Below, one piece after another: positions 13,001 through 23,864 of a stretch of 64,000 nucleotides of DNA. The notes beneath the pieces are model-generated. The model saw nothing but the letters and a program-made list of their open reading frames with translations. It was not told the origin of the DNA and did no database searches. A program made the position numbers and the translations under genes. Source of the stretch: Escallonia rubra (lineage: Eukaryota > Streptophyta > Magnoliopsida > Escalloniales > Escalloniaceae); the NCBI GenBank assembly GCA_033065855.1, contig JAVXUO010002717.1:434001-498000 (forward strand), written 5' to 3'. Numbering within the stretch: position 1 is the first letter of the stretch; the number at the start of each line of letters is the position of its first letter.

Positions 13001-13845
13001 TAACAACAAGAATCATCTCAATTCTTCCCCATCCCCGATTGCAAATGTACATCCGAAACCCATATGTATATATATACATGTGATATTCATTCAACCAATA
13101 TTTCAATTCAATTCTCACAATATTTTCGCAATTAGGGTTCACAATCATACCCAAATGGATTTGAGGTTCTTTCTTTCTCCCTTTCCTCTCTTCTTTCTTC
13201 CTTTCTTCTCTTTTTCCTCCCTTTTTCTTCTCTTTCTTCTCTGTTTTTCTTCTCTGTTTCTGTGTTCTTCACGGGTACTGTTCACGCCCAGCTACTATTC
13301 ACGAGTTTCCCTTAATTCCACTTTCCACCCTACAAACTTTTTTTTATAATTTCCGAATTCAACTTCATCCATTCTTTATTTTATTATTTGTTTAACTTAG
13401 TCAGCCTAACATCACCTAGGAGGTGGCCAACTTCAGGCTTATTTTCCCCCAGATTCGTGACACCTCTTGCAAATTTTCAAAATTTGCACTTTGGCCCCTC
13501 AAGTTTCTAAAATTACATTTTGGCCCCTCAACTTTGGAAAATTACCACTTGACCCCAAAATCACCCTAACCCCTCATTTTGATGATTTTCACTTCCTACA
13601 CCCACTCATCGTCAAAATGACGCTACTTAACAGCATATGCATCCCGTTCACCATATTTTTCAAAATTATATTTTTGCCCCCCTAACTTTTCAAATTGCAT
13701 TTTAACCTCTAAGGCCACACTAACCCCTTATTTAGCTTCCTAACACTTAATCATCACCAGCATATTGCTACGTAATAAAAATAACACCCCTTAATTAATC
13801 AAACTCACGGTTAGATTAATTTCCGGTAATTTCCGGGGTATCACA
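10100..13845. mobile_element. Solo LTR with 5-bp target duplication
   Basis: The block starts TGCGACACCC and ends GGGGTATCACA, whose reverse complement TGTGATACCCC pairs with the start. It is flanked by AGTAG (10095-10099) and AGTAA (13846-13850), a 5-bp target duplication with one mismatch. Within 3746 bp no gag or pol motif is readable. It contains the phrases typical of LTR ends ('ttggcccctcaagtttctaaa', 13490 onward) also seen at 500-620. I read it as a solo LTR left by recombination between the two LTRs of a large element. Small open frames in it (11277-11612, 11987-12196, 13080-13349) are low-complexity and not called as genes. Confidence 0.65.
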
Positions 13846-15800
13846 AGTAATCTTAGGAGCTGATAGAGTAATTTGAGGAGTTGAGACATCATGCAAACCA
13901 TCCTTAAAAGGACTGTTTCAAAAGGACTTTTTAACTTGGACTTCAATCCAGGACAAACCGATTCAGTTGTTTGAGTAGATGTTAGTGGAACTCTGGTAGC
14001 AGGATGTTCTGATGGCTTGTGCGTTCTCCCTGTAATAAGAGGAGTGGCATTTTCTTCTTCTTCTTCTTATTCTTCTTCATCAAAAACTCTCGATGTCAAG
14101 TTTTCTATATCATTGATGGGCGCATCAACCTGAGCTAACTAGCTCCTGGTTTTTCATGGCTACAGAGCATCAGCTATCAGTTCCCTCTTTATGCTCACTT
14201 TTCAGGGGGGTGTCCCCTACGGTGACCTTCCTCTTGTCTTTAGCAGAAAGGGCCTGACTAGTCCCTTCACCTGAGAAAAAAAATCTGAGATATGAGAATC
14301 AATCAAGGGCAAAGATGAATGAAATATGACAGTTATAACACTTACCATGATTTGTGGCATTATCAGTCAACGAATTGATCAAGCAGGTACTAAGGTCGCA
14401 ACTCATGTAGAGCAGACAAACTTTTCTTTGATACCACGATTCAAAGTCAGTCACACCTAAAGCAGTCTGATCCAGAAAGTTCCTCACTTTAAACCTTTGC
14501 ATCGATTAATCCACATCCCAATCGATTGCTTTGGTATGGTTAACCGTCAAAGCTGTAGATGTTTGAGGGAGTGTTGTTTATCTCACCGCCAGTGTGTAAG
14601 AATTGCCCGCACAGAAAACACGCCCAAATGCTTCTGTAAAAGTTATCTTTCGAGAATCATATCGATCTTCAAGAAAGAAGGAAATTTCCTGAACCAGACA
14701 GGACAAAAATACAGAGTGAGAAAAGGATAGGGTTTTAATATCTCAACAAAGTCAAAGAAGAAACGGAAGCAGTACCCAAAAGTGTGATAACCAATTTCAC
14801 CTAGAGACAATCAACGGCCATACGTGAGATAAGAAGCAGTAGTAGGAGAGATTGTTAGTCCAAACTCTGGAAAATACGCATGAAGCCGCAGTTGAACAAG
14901 CCAGAAAGGGCCACCTACACTCCAGTGGACCTTTTTTGTGATCATGGTATACATTAGCCTATAAAGGCTTCCTAAAACAAGAGGGGCAAGGGCATACGTT
15001 TTTCCATGGGCTAACGTGATGGCTAAACTTATTTATTCTTTGGTGACGACAAACTTGCCACATAGAACATATGCCTCGACAGCCAGATCCACAAGTAGAT
15101 AGCCAACTCGTTAATATCTTGCTTCTTAGTACGGTTGCCATCATTGTACCATCGATTGAACGTTTCCGAGTATTTTGGAGGTGCTGAAGAAGAAGATTCA
15201 AAAACTATGCTAGAAGGATTATGATTAACTAAGGCGTTCGCATGATCACCAACTGGCAGGAGTCCGATTAGGGCAGATTTATCATATATAGTAAAGGCCG
15301 TCATCTTAGCCCTGAACATAAAGGCGTTGTGGTGGTAGACCAAAAACAAAAAGCTGCACCCAAAAAGCCAAAGATCAAATTTTGGAGGGTTCTTAGGCAT
15401 ATGGATCAGCTCCAAAGTACCTTGAGTTTTCCATTGGTTTGAGTAGACAACCGATAGCCGATCTATCCACGTTCCCTAATCGGGATCAAGGATAGTGGGC
15501 CATGATTGTAATGGAAGGCCAATAACCGACCACCCGACCCACTCTAGGTGGGGTTCATGGAGCAATAGGGTTTCCAAGTTGTCTATGGGATACCAAGGCA
15601 GGGAGGCAGTCCTATCTCTAAACAAAGGGCAAAGGATATATGGTTTAATATTTTCAGAGTTATTCTTAGCTCTAATCAGAACACGGGGATATATGGTAGA
15701 GACATGGTCTCTAAGCATCCTTATACCCCATCGAGGATTGGCTGGAAAGGAACATTGGTTCTTTCATTGCCTTTAGGAATCGATTTCTTCTTTCCCATGG
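13846..15800 (-). pseudogene. Antisense plant mobile domain (PMD) gene in Tat element
   Basis: Reading the - strand from the ATG at about 15799 gives a basic start (MGKKKSIPKGNE), then a frameshift. A long frame from 15718 to 15029 follows, with a single stop (about 15480). It contains 'PKFDLWLFGCSFLFLVYHHN', 'FMFRAKMTAFTIYDKSALIG' and 'LPVGDHANALV', the layout of PMD (aminotransferase-like) proteins, where a 'TLxDVxxLxGLP' box follows. After another shift come 'YALAPLVLGSLYRLMYTM' and 'GGPFWLVQLRLHAYFPEFGL' (about 14978-14840), the other PMD hallmark. The gene runs opposite to gag-pol and is split by the LTR at 10100-13845. PMD proteins occur both as host genes (MAIN/MAIL type) and inside transposons. 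Its role in the element is unknown. Confidence 0.65.
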
Positions 15801-16250
15801 TTAATCAACCGATGAAAGTGTTGTCCAAAAATATGGATAGAGAAGAAAAAGTAAAAGATAAGGATGGGGAGATAAGCAAGAGTCAAAAGAAGATTGGCGA
15901 AAGGATTTTGGTTTAAATTGAATGCCAGAGTCCTATTTCTACTCAGTTGTATCGAGTAGTGGAGTAATGGTACATAACTGCCAAAAATTTACGAGGGAAG
16001 TTGAATTGACTCGTGCAAACAAAGTTCACACGAGTCAACGGGGCAATGTTGGTATGTCCAAAATTAATTTGGCCGTGGCCAATAAATGGTGGACACCTAT
16101 ATGCAGAAAGACAAAAGGACAATAGAAGGACAATTAAGGTTAATGTGTCATTAATGTCGATATAATTACGGTACTGCTGTCGATGAGGGAATATCGATAG
16201 CAACGATTACGAACGGTTAAAAGATGGTTTCTTCTTTAGAATAAAATCAA

Positions 16251-17681
16251 AATAAGAACATTAGAGCGAATGATTTCCAGATATCAGAATAAAATGGAGA
16301 AGACGATCAACGGAAGAAGACAATCAACACAACTCAAACAAATGACTTGACTTGAAGTCTTTATCTTTTTTATTTCTTTTAGACATTCTGTGACTGATGT
16401 TCTCTTGCCTTCTATCGATAGAGGCCCTTAGTTTGTTTATGTCATTTAGCTTGGTGGTACGAGTTACCATTTGTCTTGGGCGCATAGTCTATAACTTGAT
16501 TATTCAACCAATCAAAGTTTCCAGTTTTAGTCATTCATTTTTCATTAAAAATCCTCATACAAGAGGCCAAAAAGAACGCCACATTAATTGCAACTTAATG
16601 TCAAGCACAAACAATTAGGAGTTTGAGCCATACTATGTATTGTTTGTGCTTCTTATTTGTAGTCATATGGAAGCCCATAATATGTATGAACTATACTTGG
16701 ATGCTTGTGACGTGATTATGATGATGCTTAGTTGTGTTTATGCCAAAGCACCAGAATATGTGTGTTCACTAGTTCATTTTTATTGTGAATTGCACAAACA
16801 AATGTGAGTGATAACCTTACTTTTGCTAGCCTTGGTATGTCGACTTACCTTCTTTTCAACCTTAATTGTTTTATGTTTTCGTGTAGATATTTTCATATTT
16901 AGGTCATTGCCTAGGACTTGTCATCTTATTGCAAATGATTCATGAAAATCTCGATTTTAAATAGTTGATTTTTCAGTAACTTGAAACGTTTATAGATTCT
17001 TGGCTGCAAATCATTTTTGGTGCACTCTTACACTTTTTGGAAACCTCATAAACTCTGTTTTGGCTCTTCTTCTTTTTTTTTTCATACAAACTCCCAGCAA
17101 TTCATTTTGAAACATGGCTCCAACTTTGTTCGATTGAGTAGAATTCTTCAAATATGATGTTTTGGTGCTAGAAACCAACCTACTTCAATTTGCTCTGCAT
17201 TTTGGATTCATATCGGCTTTTTGATGACCCTTTCTAGACACTTTGCAAACTCTTTTTTGACATTCTTGTTTTCATTTTTTATAGAGTCTTTTTTATTCTT
17301 GGTCAAAACAACATTTTGAATGAATTGGTATATGCAAAATTATCCAAGCAAAAAAGACGACTTTGTTGACTTCATTCTTTTTCATTCGTTTCTTATATGA
17401 TTTTCTTGAGCTTAAATTTAATGGAAATCTTTGATTTTCTATTTTTGACTATCATTCATGCTTTTACATTACCTTTTTCATTATATTTGCATCATGTACC
17501 TTTATTCATTCATGGTAATGGTGGTTGAATATAATGAATGTGCTCCACTCTAGAACTTTAAACTATTGTTGCATTAACTATTGTGCTGCTCAATTGTCCT
17601 CATTCATTTAAGATGACTTTCACCCAGGGTCGTGCATATATAATCGTCGTACTACATTTTATGCCTTCTTGGGGCGTGACA
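16251..17681. other. AT-rich stretch, possible LTR remnant
   Basis: No gene is recognised. The stretch ends with GGGGCGTGACA at 17671-17681, whose reverse complement TGTCACGCCCC looks like a plant Ty3/gypsy LTR terminus. It may therefore be a remnant of the Tat element's 3' LTR or another LTR. The matching other end was not found. Confidence 0.3.
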
Positions 17682-18406
17682 GTATTAGATGCCTAAACGC
17701 CTAAAACCCACGTGTAAAAAATGTATACAATGCGGAATTGACTAGAGCGGCCTCAAACTTCCTACGCTGAAGATCATTAAAACCAAATAACAATTTTATG
17801 ATGGTCTTTAATATAACAATACAAGCCTAAGGCAAGATTAATCCTTTCTTAAATGGAACCACAAAAGGACTTCAATAAAGTAATACAACCCTAAGGCAGG
17901 ATTAAGCGTTGAAAATGGATAAAATTGTTCTGTATATATGTAGTAAGCATAATAACCCTCGGGTTGAAGAAGGCAAACTCGTGGTTAAGTGGAATCTCAA
18001 AAGGGTTATGGTTCGGAGTAGTAAAGGCACCATCCCTACTGAAATAGTTTTGCAGTAATTAATTACTAATTGGGAGTTAGTAATTGGCATGTTATCAAAG
18101 TTAACATAAAGAGTGGCAAGTTCTCCCCGGGGACAGTGAACGCAATAGCTGTAGTTAATCCACCTACAGAGGCGCAACAACATTACTGCCTCCTAGGACT
18201 AAGCCCATCCTTATTCAAGCTACTAAGTACGTTGCACACATAGCATAGTCTCTTTATCCTACCGAATATGTGCATCCTAAGTTTATCAGATTTGATTTGA
18301 TGGACGTCGGCGAAATGCGATTGAAAACATTAATTGGTTTATTGATTCCTTTGTGTATACGGGTTGGATCACCCTAGCTTGGGTGGGATTGTCTTTAATC
18401 ACCTAG
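17682..18406. other. Unassigned repeat-like DNA hosting the chromovirus
   Basis: This AT-rich stretch has a repeated phrase 'acaagcctaaggcaagatta / acaaccctaaggcaggatta' (about 17820 and 17885) and no convincing protein sequence. It is the left flank of the chromovirus insertion. The sequence after 24535 would be its continuation. Confidence 0.3.
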
Positions 18407-18411
18407 CTTAG

Positions 18412-19128
18412 TGTCACGGGCTGCCCCTTGGCACCAACCATGACAAGCACTACGACCCTGTGCTCGCCTAGCACAACGCCCATGCGCTCTCCCAGCACAA
18501 CGCCCATGCACCCACGCCTGCCTAGCACAGCACCCATGCACTCTCCTAAGATAGCACTCGCAAGCTCTCCAAGCCTCACGCCCATGCGCCCTTCAAGCAC
18601 AGCGCCCGTGCCCCCGACTGCATTGCCCGTGCACGCTGTAAGCCAACCGTGAAGATTTGAAGATCCAGGGTGGTGTTTTTGCTCAATTTTGGTGGAGATC
18701 ACCTTTTTATATATTTAAGTTTTCCTGTAAAATTTCAAGTCATTCCAAGTTGTATTTCTCTAAAAAGGGGCACTATGACTCCTCGTACATAGTAATGTCT
18801 ATTACTTTCACTTTGAATTTTCCTCTTAGTGGTACTATAGAGGAGGCCATGTAGCCTTGCGCCAGACACCTATACCCGAGAGTCCCTTGCTTTGTAGCTA
18901 TATTGCACATTGTGGATGCAAACAAAGCCTTTTGCAAGTTGTAATGATGCTATTGAAGTAATGAGAATATTTGGGACCGTTTTGCCCTTGTGTTGAAATT
19001 TACTCTTTGTGCACTGTTTTATGCAATGTTAATGCATTGTTAGGATTGGTTGGTAGAATCTTCTTACATGCGGCAAGATGAGTGCCACACACGGTTTCCT
19101 TTGTGCCATCAAGGGCCACCGTGTGTCA
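18412..19128 (+). repeat. 5' LTR of the chromovirus
   Basis: Starts TGTCACGGGCTGCCCCTTGG and ends CCACCGTGTGTCA. It aligns by eye with the 3' LTR over most of its length, including shared text near the end ('tgcaatgttaatgcattgtt'). It is longer than the 3' copy mainly because the first 250 bases hold more copies of a roughly 21-24-bp GC-rich unit (gcctagcacagcgcccatgc-like, 18470-18640). The open frames on both strands over this block are artefacts of the repeat. Confidence 0.9.
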
Positions 19129-19130
19129 AG

Positions 19131-19145
19131 TGGTATCAGAGCCGC
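19131..19145 (+). other. Primer-binding site, tRNA-Met type
   Basis: TGGTATCAGAGCC lies two bases after the 5' LTR end. This is the sequence complementary to the 3' end of plant initiator tRNA-Met used by most chromoviruses and copia elements. It fixes the LTR boundary and the element's orientation. Confidence 0.92.
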
Positions 19146-19203
19146 GGTAGCCCAAGGGACCGTGGCTTTAGCCAAAGTTGTGGGATAGTTTGTTGGAAAA
19201 ACT

Positions 19204-20225
19204 ATGCCCAACTCAAAAGAGAGAATCGATGCTCTTGAAACACAGATGGCTGATATGTTCAAGAGTGACCATCATGCTCCAGGCATCGTGAAGCAATTTT
19301 CCCTTCGCCTTGACGCGCTGGAGGAAAATTTGGAAGCCACCGATAATGCACGAACTACCGATGCTGTGGACTGGGAGTCCAAGTTTCAAGAGCTTCATGA
19401 TCAAGTGGAGCTTCTTAGTCGGGCGGTGATTAGCACACCCATAGGGGGTATAAAGCACTCGTCGAGGCCCCGGGTGCCAAAACCTAAGAGTTACGGGGGT
19501 GCCCGTGATGCCAAGAAATTAGAAAATTTTCTTTTCGATGTGGAACAATACTTTTGAGCCATTTGGGTTAACTCGGAGGAGACGAAGGTCTTGATGGCCA
19601 CAATGTACTTGGTTGGAGATGCCAAGTTATGGTGGAAGAAGAAGTACGCAGAGATCCAAGAGAAGGCTTGCGTAATAGATATATGGGAGATACTCAAACG
19701 CGAGTTAAAGAGTCAGTTTTCCCGGAGAACACCGCATTCAACGCAAGGAAAGCTCAGTTAGAATGCAAACACACCAGGTCGGTCAGAGAGTATTGCCAAA
19801 CATTTTCAGCCTTGATGTTGGACATTAGCGACATGTCTGCAGTCGACAGACTCTTCTTCTTCATGGAAGGCTTAAAACCAAGGGCTCGTACCGAGCTTAA
19901 TAGACGTCGGGTGAACAACTTTAATGAAGCCATCATTGCAGTCGAGAGCCTTTTAGATTACAACTCCGAGCCACAGAGACCCCCTCAGAGAGGGAATCCA
20001 AACAGGACCAACAGTGGCAAGAAGCCAGGGGGTCAAGTGCCAAACCAAAGTTGGAGCGGCAAGAACAGTTGGGCTTCAAATTCTTCCACCCAATAAAAGT
20101 ATGGAGTCGGATTCAAAGCCAAATCTGATGCTAGCACCAGTGGAGATATGAAGAAACCTCCCTTCAGGGGTTGCATCTTGTGCCAAGGGCTACATGTGAT
20201 CATTAATTGTCCACATAGACAGATG
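19204..20225 (+). pseudogene. gag of the chromovirus (degenerate)
   Basis: The frame opens at the first ATG after the primer site (19204) with a predicted coiled-coil-like start. It reads 'KPKSYGGARDAKKLENFLFD', then meets TGA at 19555. It resumes with 'MYLVGDAKLWWKKKYAEI', shifts frame near 19720, and continues through 'NARKAQLECKHTRSVREY' and 'RLFFFMEGLKPRARTELNRR'. A CX2CX3HX4C zinc knuckle (CILCQGLHVIINC) lies at about 20166-20204. Gag would build the particle and bind RNA through the knuckle. One stop and at least two frame changes break it. Confidence 0.85.
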
Positions 20226-20640
20226 ATGGATGCCTTCTTTGACAACGTTGGGCATGTGCAACAAAGGGGAACAATCTGGTTCTCAGTCAGGGCAGCCACC
20301 AATAGATGAACAGCCAGACATACAAGACTATGAAGAGGAAGACGCCGTTGGGGCCTTTCGTCAGTGGTGTAATGTTGTGACAATGCAAGTTGGGAACCCA
20401 GAAGAGAACTTAAGTGGGGAAAAGCCTAAAGACACGCCGTCGAAGAAAAAGGGCGACATACCAGGGAAAATCTTGATGTATGTGGACATCAAAGTTAACA
20501 GGAAGGCCATTAGGGCAATGGTTGATACATGAGCTACACATAATAACATTTCTAGCACTGAAGTTGAAAAATTGGGTCTAACTCTAGAAAAAAGGGTACG
20601 GACGAGTAAAAGCCATCAATTCTGCCGCTCAGCCAGTAGC
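20226..20640 (+). pseudogene. Aspartic protease of the chromovirus, active site broken
   Basis: The frame 20230-20532 leads into 'VDIKVNRKAIRAMVDT' and then a TGA (20530-20532), followed by 'ATHNNISSTEVEKLGL'. In intact relatives the motif is DTGATHNF. The stop therefore sits on the active-site glycine codon, consistent with a GGA to TGA change. The protease would mature the polyprotein. With this lesion no pol product could be read through. Confidence 0.8.
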
Positions 20641-21890
20641 TGTGATAGCTAGATCCGTATTGATAAAGGTTGGCCCGAACGAAGGAAGGACCAAATTTTC
20701 AGTAGCCACCATGGACGACTTTAAGTTGATCCTTGGATTGGAGTTCTTGTACGACACGAAGACCACAGTTATACAGTGCACCAACTCTCTGGCAATGCTT
20801 GGGAGTAAACCTTGTGTCATCCCGACCATATCTCCTAGGGCTAGGGAGCATTCCATCTCTGCCCTTCAGTTGAAGAACGGATTAAAACGGGACGAAACAA
20901 CGTACCTTGCCATGCTACGGTGGGATGAAATTGAAGAATCATTAGGACCATTACCCAGAGAAGTTAAAGTGATATTAAACGATTTTGAGGATGTGATGCC
21001 TGATGAGTTGCCAAAGAAATTGCCACCCAAAAGGGAAATTGACCATGAGATCGAGCTCCTGCCAGGCACAAAGCAACCCACCCGACTCCCTATCGAATGT
21101 CACAACCCGAACTTGTCGAACTTAGAAAATAGTTAACGGAGTTGTTAGATGCTGGTTTGATCACTCCAGCAAAGTCGCCTTATGGTGCATCAGTCTTCTT
21201 TCAGAAGAAACAAGACGGTTCTCTCTAAATGTGTGTGGACTACAGGGCATTAAACAAGGTGACCATTTGGAACAAGTATCATATCCCCTTAGTTACCGAT
21301 TGTTTTGATCAGCTCAATAAGGCAAGAGTATTCACCAAGTTAGACTTGAAGTTTGGGCATTGGCAAGTTTAGATTGCCGAAGGGGATGAGGAGAAGACGA
21401 CTTGCGTTACCAGATATGGGGCGTATGAGTTTCTGGTCATGCCGTTCGGTCTGACCAACTCCCCGACCACGTTTTTCATTTTGATGAATCATGATTTGCG
21501 GGACTACATCGATAATTTTTTAGTGGTGTATCTTGATGATATTGTGATCTACAGTTCCAGTATGAAGGAGCATCTGGAACACTTGAGGAAGGTACTTACC
21601 CGATTGAGGGAGCACGAGTTATATTTGAAGCTGTCGAAATGCACTTTTGCGCAGACTAAGATTAAATTCTTAGGTCATGTGATAGAGCAGGGTCAGATAA
21701 GGATGGACTCAGCCAAAGTTCAAGTCATACAGGAGTGGTCGTCGCCAACTAATGTTTCAGAATTGAGATCATTCATAGGATTGACCAACTACTACATGAA
21801 GTTTGTTCGAGACTATTCAAGGATGGCCCATCCCCTAAACGAACTACTGAAGAAGAGCAAAGTTTAGGAATGGTCCAAGGAATGCCAATC
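20641..21890 (+). pseudogene. Reverse transcriptase of the chromovirus (degenerate)
   Basis: After a protease-RT linker (20642-21136), RT motifs run from 'ELLDAGLITPAKSPYGASVF' (about 21139) through a TAA at 21226. They continue through '[10 protein letters not shown]', '[12 protein letters not shown]', a TAG at 21370, and 'MPFGLTNSPTTFFILMN' (21439 onward). The catalytic box YLDDIVIYSS is intact at about 21530-21560. 'FLGHVIEQGQIRMDSAKV' and 'LRSFIGLTNYYMKFVRDYS' follow, then a stop at 21865. Apart from the stops the domain is well preserved, which suggests a moderate age. Confidence 0.88.
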
Positions 21891-22545
21891 GGCCTTCTCG
21901 GCCATGAAGTAGGCCATGTCAAAAGATTCGGAACTTGCACTCCCAGATGTGTTTAAGTCCTTCGAAGTTCATACAGATGCTTCTGACTTTGCATTAGGAG
22001 GGGTTCTAATGCAAAAGTGTCACCCTGTGGCATACGAGAGTAGGAAGCTTAACGAGGCAGAACTTCGCTACACTATTCATGAGAAAGAGCTACTCACAGT
22101 AGTCCATTGTCTCAGATTTTGGAGGCACTACCTACTCGACTCTAGTTTTGTATTGCGGACATATAACATTGCAGTGAGCCACTTCTTAAGTCAATCCAAG
22201 CTCACCTCTAAATAGGCCAGATGGCAGGAAATTCTGGCAGAGTTTAACTTTATGCTTGAGTACAGGGCATGTTCAACCAACAGTGTAGCAGACGTCATCA
22301 GCAGGAGAGCCGAACTGGATCAGTTGGCTTTGACAGGCATGAATGCTATTGTTAGGGAAGATAGCCGAGTTGCTATCAACACCAGAGAGAAGATCAAGAA
22401 GGCCCTCATCAAGGACTCGGTAGCTCAACAACTACTGAAATTGGTCGAGAGCGGTAAAACTCGACAGTTTTGGAAAGAAGATGGTTTGCTGATGTCCAAA
22501 GGAAGACGAGTGTACATCCCCAGAGTTGATGATTTGAGATGAACA
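21891..22545 (+). pseudogene. RNase H of the chromovirus (degenerate)
   Basis: '[18 protein letters not shown]' at about 21961-22014 carries the first RNase H aspartate. '[20 protein letters not shown]' and 'FWRHYLL' follow. After a stop at 22213 comes 'ARWQEILAEFNFMLEYRA' and 'NSVADVISRR' with the late conserved Asp. The frame then runs through the linker to the integrase. It removes RNA from the RNA-DNA hybrid in active relatives. The stop at 21910 (gaagtaggcc) sits before the domain. Confidence 0.85.
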
Positions 22546-23640
22546 TTAATTCAATAATGCCATGACACCCTTTGGGTAGGGCACGCCGGAGGGGAGAGGA
22601 CGTTGGCTCTCCTTCAACAGGGTTACTACTGACCCCAAATGGGGGATGATGTGTAGGAATATGTGAAGACATGCCTCACCTTGTCAACATGACAAGGTGG
22701 AGTGTAGAAAGAAAGCAGGGTTACTGCAACCGTTGCCAGTTCCCATGAGACTGTGGGAGAGTGTATCGTTGGACTTCATCACCGGTTTGCCAAAGGTTGA
22801 AGATTTAGTCACAATTCTTGTTGTCGTGGATCGATTTAGCATGTATGTAAGCTTTATTGCCGCACCGAATTATTGCTTGGCCGAAGAGACAGCACAACTA
22901 CTCTTCAAATACATGGTGAAGTATTGGGGTATGCCTCAAGACATTGTCAATGATCGGGACTCCCGCTTCACTGGAAACTTTTGGAGTGAACTCTTCAAGT
23001 TATTTGGATCCCTACTTGCGATGAGTTCAAGATATCACCCAGAATCAGATGGTCAAACGGAGCGGTTCAATTCCATGCTAGAAGAGTACCTTTGACATTT
23101 CGTCAATGCAACGCAGAAAAATTGGGTAAAGCTGCTAGATGTTGCCCAACTATGCTTCAACTCACGCAAAAGCTCTTCCACATGAAAGAGTGCTTTCGAG
23201 ATTGTCGATGGTCGGTAGCCGTTGTTACCTCATACAGTGAACGTCCCCAACACAGGAAAGTCTCCAAGGGTCGTAAGCTTCAGTGAAGAATGGAGGCAGA
23301 ATATTGCTCTAGCTCATTCCTATCTTGAGAAAGCAGCCAAAAGAATTAAGAAACATGATGACAAGAACAAGACATCTCTGGAGCTCAACGTGGGCGACAA
23401 AGTTATGGTTAAGCTATTGCCACAAGACCGTAAATTCTTAAGGGGAAGAGACTCTCTCCTTCTACATAAATATGAGGGACCGCTGATTATAGTAAAGAAG
23501 ATTGGCAAGATGGCTTACAAAGTAGCCCCACCACAGTGGTGGAGCCACCAGCTCCATCCCGTCTTTCACGTTAGCATGCTGAAACCATTTTATGAAAACG
23601 CAACAGATTCTTCAAGGGGAGAAATCAAGAGACCATGACT
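22546..23640 (+). pseudogene. Integrase of the chromovirus (degenerate)
   Basis: The zinc-binding H2C2 part is readable near 22560-22690 ('HDTLWVGHAGGERTLALLQQ'), with two stops and a shift. The catalytic core lies in the frame 22697-23095: 'SVSLDFITGLPKVEDL' (first Asp), 'GMPQDIVNDRDSRFTGNFW' (second Asp) and 'YHPESDGQTERFN' (Glu). So DDE is retained in that piece. It stops at 23093, shifts, and continues at 23222-23638 with the C-terminal 'NVGDKVMVKLLPQDRK' and 'GPLIIVKKIGKMAYKV' module. A stop near 23637 separates it from the chromodomain. Confidence 0.85.
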
Positions 23641-23662
23641 CAAACCCAAAGTAACAGGAAAG

Positions 23663-23835
23663 CGAGTTGCAGAATCTATTTTGAATGAGAGAGTGATTAC
23701 AGCATCCCACAAGCGCCATCAGGAGTACCTGGTCAAGTGGCAGGGTTATACGGAAGAAGAGAACACCTGGGAAAGAGCAGAAGACTTATCAGCCTACAAC
23801 GGCAAAATTAAAGCCTACCACAAGCAGAAGTTGAC
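23663..23835 (+). pseudogene. C-terminal chromodomain of the chromovirus
   Basis: The text 'RHQEYLVKWQGYTEEENTWE' followed by 'RAEDLSAY' is a canonical chromodomain core (EYLVKWxGYxxxxxTWE). In chromoviruses it is fused to integrase and directs insertion to methylated-histone chromatin. It is separated from the integrase by a stop near 23637 but is itself undamaged. Its frame runs on into the 3' LTR and stops at 23896. Confidence 0.9.
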
Positions 23836-23854
23836 AGGGGCGTCAACAGCACTA

Positions 23855-23864
23855 GTGGGGAGAA
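23855..23864 (+). other. Polypurine tract
   Basis: GTGGGGAGAA immediately before the 3' LTR start (TGTCAC at 23865) is the likely primer for plus-strand DNA synthesis. Confidence 0.7.

Larger units (their letters stand above)
706..16250 (+). mobile_element. Decayed Tat-lineage Ty3/gypsy retrotransposon
   Basis: The + strand carries, in order, gag, aspartic protease, reverse transcriptase (YIDD motif), RNase H, a second archaeal-like RNase H and integrase. All are broken by stops and frameshifts. Downstream of integrase the - strand carries a plant mobile domain gene. The dual RNase H and the extra antisense gene between pol and the 3' LTR are known traits of the Tat/Ogre branch of plant Ty3/gypsy elements. 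Two LTR-like insertions (5806-7428, 10100-13845) lengthen it. The right boundary is a guess, because no 3' LTR could be matched. Replication is ruled out by the many in-frame stops. Confidence 0.75.

Noticed and set aside
13080..13349. Small Phe/Leu/Ser-rich membrane protein
   Set aside because: It is the translation of a pyrimidine-rich block within a solo LTR.
18403..18702. Repeat-rich open frames on both strands (also 23808-24066)
   Set aside because: They are translations of the GC-rich repeat units in the chromovirus LTRs.
19131..19147. tRNA gene piece
   Set aside because: Only the primer-binding site complementary to tRNA-Met is present. No cloverleaf can be formed.
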